Source of the DNA: Ramlibacter tataouinensis
Lineage (GTDB): Bacteria > Pseudomonadota > Gammaproteobacteria > Burkholderiales > Burkholderiaceae_C
Assembly (NCBI RefSeq): GCF_001580455.1
Contig: NZ_CP010951.1
Coordinates: 4,241,001-4,305,000 of the forward strand
DNA: 64,000 nt
Direction: 5' to 3'
The notes under the pieces are model-generated. The model did no database searches, was not told where the DNA came from, and saw only the letters and a program-made list of their open reading frames with translations. Below, one piece after another: positions 58,102 to 64,000 of this stretch; positions within the stretch are counted from its first letter, which is position 1, and each line of letters begins with the position of its first letter. The position numbers were made by a program, and so were the translations under genes.

Positions 58102-58227
58102 ACCAAGGGCGATTGCGGGATAACCCGAACCCGCTTGCACGCGCAGGCAAACGCTTTGTGCCCAGCCAGCAAAGCAGGGCGCCTGAAGCTTTCCTAGCAT
58201 CAGGAACCCCATCCTGAGGAGATCCCC

Positions 58228-59442
58228 ATGGCACTGCTGAGCTTGTCCCGGAACCGCCGCCAGTTCATCCAGCGCGCCGCCGCCACCGTCGGAGCTGCCA
58301 CCCTGGCGCCCGGGCTGCTGGCGCAGTCGGCACCGGTGCGCGTGGGCTACTCGATGTCGCGCACCGGTCCCTGGACCGGCGGCGCCCAGGTGAGCCAGGA
58401 ACCCAACTTCCTCCTGTGGGCCGAGCAGCAGAACGCCGCCGGCGGCCTGGACGTGAAGGGGGTGAAGCGCCAGATCGAGCTGATCAGTTCGGACGACCGC
58501 AGCGACGTCGAAACCGTCGTGCGCACCTACGAGAAACTGATGGGCAGCGACAAGGTCGACCTGGTGCTGCCGCCCTGGGGCAGCAACGCCAACTTCGCGG
58601 TGGCGCCGCTGGCCAACCGCTTCGGCTATCCCTTCCTGGCGCCGACCGCGCTGTCGCGCCGGCTGGTCGAGATGAAGTTGCCGTACTTCTTCCTCCTGCT
58701 GCAGCAACCCAAGCCGATGTGCGACGCGCTGGTCGACCTGCTGAAAGCCAGCGGCGCCAAGACGGCCGCCGTGATCTACGTGGACGACCTGTTCGGACTG
58801 GAGAACTTCGCCGCGCTCAAGGTGGCGCTGTCGGGCAGCGGCATCTCGCTGGTGCAGGAAACCAGCTACCCGGGCGGCGTGAAGGACCTGTCGCCGGTGC
58901 TGCGCTCCATCAAGGAAAAGAACCCTGACGCCTTCATCGGCTTCACCTACCCGCCGGACACCATCCTCGCTTCGCGCCAGGCGAAGGAGATCGCCTTCAA
59001 TCCGAAGTTCTTTTACGCCTCGGTGGGCACCGCCTTCCAGCTGTATCGCAACGTGATGACACCCGCCGGCGCCGAGGGTGTGCTGGGCATGGGCTCGTGG
59101 AACCAGAAGACCAGCCCCGGCGCCAAGGCGTACTTCGATGCGCACGTGAAGAAGTTCGGCGCGCAGAAAGAGCCGGACCGCTGGGCGAGCGGCCACTGCT
59201 GGGCGGGACTCGAAATCATGACCAACGCAGTGAAGCGGGTGGGCCTGGACCGCAAGGCGATCCGGGACTACGTGGCCAACACCACGCACAAGACCATCGT
59301 CGGCGACATCAAGTTCACCGGCAGCGAGAACACCGCGACACCGGGGTCGGTCGGGCAATGGCAGAACGGCGAGTTCGAGGTGGTCTGGCCGCCCAAGATG
59401 GAGACCGCCAAGCTGATTGCGAACAAGCCGGCGTGGAAGTAA
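58228..59442 (+). CDS. ABC transporter substrate-binding protein (LivJ/LivK type)
   Basis: A protein of 404 residues with a Tat-like signal (NRRQFIQRAAATVGAATLAPGLLAQ) and a type 1 periplasmic-binding fold: VRVGYSMSRTGPWTGGAQ, VLPPWGSNANFAVAPLANR, TAAVIYVDDLFGLENFAAL, VKDLSPVLRSIKEKNPDAFIG in parts. It probably binds an amino acid, amide or aromatic acid. A ribosome-binding site (GAGGAGA) precedes the ATG. First gene of the ABC operon. Confidence 0.92.
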   Translation: MALLSLSRNRRQFIQRAAATVGAATLAPGLLAQSAPVRVGYSMSRTGPWTGGAQVSQEPNFLLWAEQQNAAGGLDVKGVKRQIELISSDDRSDVETVVRTYEKLMGSDKVDLVLPPWGSNANFAVAPLANRFGYPFLAPTALSRRLVEMKLPYFFLLLQQPKPMCDALVDLLKASGAKTAAVIYVDDLFGLENFAALKVALSGSGISLVQETSYPGGVKDLSPVLRSIKEKNPDAFIGFTYPPDTILASRQAKEIAFNPKFFYASVGTAFQLYRNVMTPAGAEGVLGMGSWNQKTSPGAKAYFDAHVKKFGAQKEPDRWASGHCWAGLEIMTNAVKRVGLDRKAIRDYVANTTHKTIVGDIKFTGSENTATPGSVGQWQNGEFEVVWPPKMETAKLIANKPAWK

Positions 59443-59497
59443 GGTGCGGGCATGATGGCCGCGCGGCGGCCATCGCGCGCGACGCAGTGAAGGCATC

Positions 59498-60388
59498 ATG
59501 TCGCTAGGCGCCTGGCTCGAACTCCTCACCTCCGGGCTCATCACGGGCGGCATCTATGCGCTGGTCGCGCTCGGCCTGAACCTGCAGTACGGGCTGATGC
59601 GCATCCTGAACATCGCCCACGGCGAGTTCCTGATGGTGGGCGCCTACCTCACCTGGATGCTCCAGACCAGCTTCGGTGTCTCGCCGCTGCTGATGGTGCC
59701 GCTGTCCTTCGTGCTGCTCATGGCCGCGGGGCTGGCGATCCACTGGCTGTGCTTCCGCCGGCTGACCGCCACCTCGCCCAACCTGGACATCTTCGAGGCG
59801 CGCGGGCTGATGGTCGCCTTCGGCCTGATGTTCCTGGTCCAGAACCTTGTGTCCTGGATGTGGGGCGGCGACCTGCGCGGCTACGACTACCTGACCGAGC
59901 CGGTGAAGTTCGGCGGCGCGCAGTTTGCCGCCAACAAGCTGCTGGTGTTCGTGCTGGCCCTGGCCTTCGCCGCGGCGATGATCGTGCTGTTGCGCACCAC
60001 GCTGCTGGGCAAGGGCGTGCGCGCGCTGATGCAGTCGCCCACCGGCGCGCAGCTGGTGGGCATCAACACCCGGCTGCTGCATCCGCTGATGTTCGGCATC
60101 GGCCTGGGGCTGTCGGGCATCGCCGGCGCCTTGCTGTCCATGGCCTACACCATCTCGCCCTCCATGGGCGAGCCCTACACCGTCACCGCGCTGATCGTGA
60201 TCACGTTGGGCGGCTTCGGCAGCATGGGCGGCGCGCTCGCCGGCGGCCTGCTGCTGGGCGTGGTCGAGGCGGTCGGCATGCACTACACCAATCCCTCGCT
60301 GAAGGCGCTGCTGTCCTACGGCGTGTTCATCGCCGTGCTGCTGCTGCGGCCCGAGGGCCTGTTCGCACGGAAGGTGCGCAAGGCATGA
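59498..60388 (+). CDS. livH: Branched-chain amino-acid-type ABC permease (LivH)
   Basis: A protein of 296 residues, about eight TM segments, with the LivH pattern LITGGIYALVALGLNLQYGLMRILNIAHGEFLMVGAYL in parts and VIVITLGGFGSMGGALAGGLLLG. Forms the membrane pore with LivM. Its stop overlaps the livM ATG. It belongs to the hydrophobic amino acid transporter (HAAT) family; substrate not decided. Confidence 0.93.
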   Translation: MSLGAWLELLTSGLITGGIYALVALGLNLQYGLMRILNIAHGEFLMVGAYLTWMLQTSFGVSPLLMVPLSFVLLMAAGLAIHWLCFRRLTATSPNLDIFEARGLMVAFGLMFLVQNLVSWMWGGDLRGYDYLTEPVKFGGAQFAANKLLVFVLALAFAAAMIVLLRTTLLGKGVRALMQSPTGAQLVGINTRLLHPLMFGIGLGLSGIAGALLSMAYTISPSMGEPYTVTALIVITLGGFGSMGGALAGGLLLGVVEAVGMHYTNPSLKALLSYGVFIAVLLLRPEGLFARKVRKA

Positions 60389-61396
60389 TGAGTTCCCGCC
60401 AACTGCTGGTGCGCGACCTGCTGGTGCTGGCCATGATCGCCGGCTGGGCGCTCGCGCTGCCTTACTGGGGCAGCGAGTTCATCGTGTCGCTGGCGCTCAC
60501 CTGCCTGATGTACGTGGCGCTGTCTTCGAGCTGGGCGCTGTTCTGCGGCGTCACCCGCTACCTGTCGCTGGCGACCTCGGCCTTCTTCGGCATCGGCGCC
60601 TACACCTGCGCGCTCACCCTGGACCAGCTGCCCTGGCTGCAGGCGGTCGGGCTCGGTGCGTTGCTCGCGGCTGGCGTGGCGCTGGTCATGGGTGCGGCGG
60701 TGCTGCACCTGCGCGGAACCTATTTCGCGGTGCTCACCTTCGGCATGACGGAGCTGATCCGGCACGGGATCACCTACTTCGAGAAGAGCGTCACCGGCAC
60801 GGTCGGACGGGTGCTCACCGAAGTGCCCTCGCGCGACACCATCTACCTGACGGTGCTGGCGGTCGCGCTGGCTTCGGTGGCGCTTTCCATAGTCGTGCGG
60901 CGCACCCGCTTCGGGCTGGCGCTGGCCGGCATCGGCGCGGACGAGCAGCGCGCGCAGACCCTGGGCGTCAACACCCGCTGGGTCAAGCTCGCCGGCTTCG
61001 CGATGACGGCGGCTTTCGCCGGCGCGGTCGGGGCGGCCATGTCGGTGCGTTGGACCTACATCGACCCGCCCACGGTGTTCAACCCCTTCATCGGCTTCCA
61101 GACCGTGCTGATCGCGCTGATCGGCGGCGCGCTCACGCTGTGGGGCCCGCTGATCGCGGCGATCGTGTTCAGCCTGCTGGCCGAGACCCTGCGGCTGCAG
61201 GCGCCGCAGGTGTACATGATGACCCTGGGGCTGCTGCTGATCCTGTGCGTGCTGTACCTCCCCGGCGGGCTGGCCTCGCTGCGCTGGGAGACCTTCCGCG
61301 CCTGGTGGAGCGACAGCCGGGACTGGTGGAAGGCGCGCCGCTACGTATGGAGCGGTGACAAGGCCCGCGACAAGGAAAGGGCGCGGAGGCAGCGCT

Positions 61397-61407
<11 letters not shown>
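60385..61407 (+). CDS. livM: Branched-chain amino-acid-type ABC permease (LivM)
   Basis: A protein of 340 residues, about nine TM segments, with LivM features (YLSLATSAFFGIGAYTCALTL, LRGTYFAVLTFGMTELIRHG, GFQTVLIALIGGALTLWGPLIAA). The C-terminal tail is basic and extended (DKARDKERARRQRYGY). ATG at 60385 overlaps the livH stop; its own 3' end overlaps the livG start. Confidence 0.92.
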
Positions 61408-62190
<783 letters not shown>

Positions 62191-62191
<1 letters not shown>

Positions 62192-63009
62192 TGTGGTACC
62201 GCGCCCATCCCTTCGAGCTCGGCGCCGCGGGCCGGCGCGCCCACCTGCGAGCGCGCGGGCTGAGCGCGGGCTACGGTGCTTTCCTGGTGCTGCGCGATCT
62301 GGCCTTCGAGGTGCAGCCGGGACTGACGGTGATCCTGGGCCCGAACGGCGCGGGCAAGACCACGCTGCTGCGCGCGCTCGCCGGGCTGATCCCGCGGCGC
62401 GGCGAAGTGCTGCTCGACGGCGAGGACCTGCCGGAGAAGGCGCACGAGATCGTGCGCGGCGGCATGGCGCTGGTGCCCGAGGGGCGGCAGCTGTTCCCGC
62501 AGATGACGGTGCTGGAGAACCTGGAGCTGGGCGGCTGGCTGGCCGACAAGGCGCGGCGGCGCGAGCGCCTGGAGCAGGTGCTGCAGGACTTTCCCAAGCT
62601 GCGCGAGCGCGCTTCGCAGCTGGCCGGCACCATGAGCGGCGGCGAGCAGCAGATGGTGGCGGTGGCGCGCGCGATGATGAGCGCGCCGCGCCTGCTGATG
62701 CTGGACGAGCCCTCGCTGGGACTGGCACCGCGCCTGGTGGATGAATTGCTGGCGATCGCGCGCCGCATCGCCGATGCCGGCACCACCGTGCTGATGGTCG
62801 AGCAGAACGTGAAGAAGGCGTTGGCGGTGGCGGACCGCGGCTACGTGCTGGAGCGCGGCACCCTGGTGGCCAGTGGCCCCGCCAAGCTGCTGGCTCGTTC
62901 CACGGTGGTGCGCGAGGCCTACCTGGGCGCGGCCGCGAGCGACACCACGAGCGCGGCCGATGCGGCCGGGCGAACACGAATACCGGTGCGGCAGCCGCTG
63001 CCCGCCTGA
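62191..63009 (+). CDS. livF: ABC transporter ATP-binding protein (LivF)
   Basis: A protein of 272 residues with Walker A GPNGAGKTT, signature MSGGEQQMVAVARAM, Walker B LLMLDEPSLGLAP and switch region VEQNV. The start ATG shares a base with the livG stop. The C-terminus is extended by a Ser/Thr/Ala/Arg-rich tail. Second ATPase of the HAAT transporter. Confidence 0.93.
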
Positions 63010-63043
63010 GCATCACGAGCATCAAGAGCATCACGAGCATCAA
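63008..63043. repeat. 18-bp tandem repeat between livF and the aldehyde dehydrogenase gene
   Basis: GAGCATCACGAGCATCAA occurs twice in tandem, itself made of 9-bp half-units. It begins at the livF stop and precedes the GGAG ribosome-binding site of the next gene. Confidence 0.9.
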
Positions 63044-63054
63044 GGAGCAGATCC

Positions 63055-64000
63055 ATGTCCGACATGTCCATGTTGATCAACGGCCTGAAGGTCACGGCGG
63101 AGAAGGGCGCCGTCTTCGAGCGACGCAATCCGCTCGACGGCACGGTCGCCACGCGCGCCCCGGCCGCATCGGCCGCCGACGCGCTGATGGCGGCGGAGGC
63201 CGCGGCCGAGGCCTTCCGCACCTGGAGCGAAACCGGTCCCGGCGAGCGCCGCAGCCTGCTGCTGAAGGCGGCCGAGCGACTGGAAGCCAAGCTGCCGCAG
63301 TTCGTGGAAGCGGTGGCGGCAGAGACCGGCGCCACCGGCATGTGGGCCGGCTTCAATGTGATGCTGGCCGCCGGCATGATCCGCGAGGCCGCGGCCCTGA
63401 CCACGCAGGTTTCCGGCGAAGTGATTCCTTCGGACGTCCCCGGCTCGCTGGCCATGGGGGTACGCCAGCCGGCCGGCGTGGTGCTGGGCATCGCGCCCTG
63501 GAACGCGCCCATCATCCTGGGCGTGCGCGCCATCGCGACGCCGCTGGCCTGCGGCAACACGGTGATCCTCAAGGGCAGCGAGAACTGCCCGCGCACCCAC
63601 CAGCTCATCATCGAGGCCTTCGCCGAGGCGGGCTTCCCGGCCGGCGTGGTGAACTACGTGACCAATGCGCCCAGCGACGCGGCGACGGTGGTGGAGGCCA
63701 TGGTGTCGCACCCGGCGGTCCGGCGCGTCAACTTCACCGGCTCCACCCGCGTCGGCCGCCTGATCGCGCAGACCTGCGCCAAGTACCTCAAGCCGGCCGT
63801 GCTGGAGCTGGGGGGCAAGGCGCCGCTGGTGATCCTGGACGATGCCGACCTGGACGACGCGGTCAACGCGGCGGCCTTCGGGTGCTTCGCCAACAGCGGC
63901 CAGATCTGCATGAGCACCGAACGCATCATCGTGGACGAGAAGGTGGCCGACGAGTTCGTGCGCAAGTTCGCGGCCAAGGCCAAGGCGCTGCCGCTGGGCG
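63055..64000 (+). CDS. Aldehyde dehydrogenase (aromatic/salicylaldehyde type), 3' truncated by window edge
   Basis: The first 315 codons of an NAD(P)-dependent aldehyde dehydrogenase. Motifs present: APWNAPIILGVRA, NFTGSTRVG, ELGGKAP with the general-base Glu (E251) and NSGQIC with the nucleophile Cys (C285). It resembles salicylaldehyde/vanillin-type dehydrogenases. The start at 63055 follows AAGGAG. Placed behind the ABC transporter and the AraC gene, it probably oxidises an aromatic or amine-derived aldehyde. Confidence 0.92.
   Translation, partial: MSDMSMLINGLKVTAEKGAVFERRNPLDGTVATRAPAASAADALMAAEAAAEAFRTWSETGPGERRSLLLKAAERLEAKLPQFVEAVAAETGATGMWAGFNVMLAAGMIREAAALTTQVSGEVIPSDVPGSLAMGVRQPAGVVLGIAPWNAPIILGVRAIATPLACGNTVILKGSENCPRTHQLIIEAFAEAGFPAGVVNYVTNAPSDAATVVEAMVSHPAVRRVNFTGSTRVGRLIAQTCAKYLKPAVLELGGKAPLVILDDADLDDAVNAAAFGCFANSGQICMSTERIIVDEKVADEFVRKFAAKAKALPLG

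Noticed and set aside
63008..63043. Tandem repeat considered as a CRISPR-like array
   Set aside because: Only two direct 18-bp units without spacers; no cas genes.

Overview
The window is high-GC bacterial chromosome from a betaproteobacterium, most likely Burkholderiales/Comamonadaceae (Ramlibacter, Variovorax or Polaromonas type). This rests on very high GC, overlapping operons, three orphan Bug (TctC-type) receptors, three complete TRAP transporters, a Liv-type ABC transporter and LigAB-type aromatic ring cleavage. The genus is an inference. No rRNA, tRNA, CRISPR array or IS transposase was seen.

Layout. (1) 1-1172: 3' part of a sensor kinase. (2) 1185-16256: a uronate/aldarate catabolic locus. 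A GntR regulator (9764-10486) sits between a leftward arm (Bug, gudD, garL, garR, Bug, hydroxyacid dehydrogenase, garD, Rossmann protein) and a rightward arm (uronate dehydrogenase, TRAP dctPQM, lactonase, Bug). Together they encode uronate uptake, oxidation to aldarate, dehydration, aldol cleavage to pyruvate plus tartronate semialdehyde, and reduction to glycerate. (3) 16342-20974: a hybrid kinase, a MarR regulator and a trehalose-6-phosphate synthase fused to a two-TM sensor-like N-terminus. (4) 21243-30992: an operon with an SDR, a TRAP transporter, a two-subunit transketolase, a full-length transketolase and a hydroxyacid dehydrogenase, divergent from a LysR gene. (5) 31103-33510: small housekeeping-type genes and a second LysR gene. 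(6) 33623-40214: indolepyruvate ferredoxin oxidoreductase iorA/iorB followed by a third TRAP system. (7) 40242-46836: unknown protein, PAS-PAS hybrid kinase, sialidase-fold protein, GIY-YIG protein with a coupled partner, aldo/keto reductase and ABM-domain protein. (8) 46858-51639: aromatic degradation genes (VOC, DUF2783, FAD monooxygenase, LysR, ligAB). (9) 52046-56985: a gene-cassette array, described below. (10) 57102-64000: AraC regulator, Liv-type ABC operon and the 5' part of an aldehyde dehydrogenase.

The most unusual part is region 9. Eight small + strand genes of visibly lower GC are separated by seven complete attC-type recombination sites, with half of an eighth at the left edge. 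No integron integrase is present in the window, so this looks like a CALIN (attC cluster lacking an integrase). Cassette products include two adjacent HEPN-domain proteins, a protein with a PD-(D/E)XK-like motif that apparently starts at CTG, a protein with a C-terminal GIY-YIG-like domain, a cold-shock/TM/excalibur protein, and three proteins I do not recognise. Several resemble phage-defence or nucleic-acid-processing modules, but function is inference.

Other structure worth noting: three related large palindromic repeats just downstream of stop codons inside operons (7235, 24278, 28086); a shared TTGTACGA element in both promoter regions of the uronate locus; and a perfect GGGTTAACCC palindrome at the start codons of two unrelated regulator genes.
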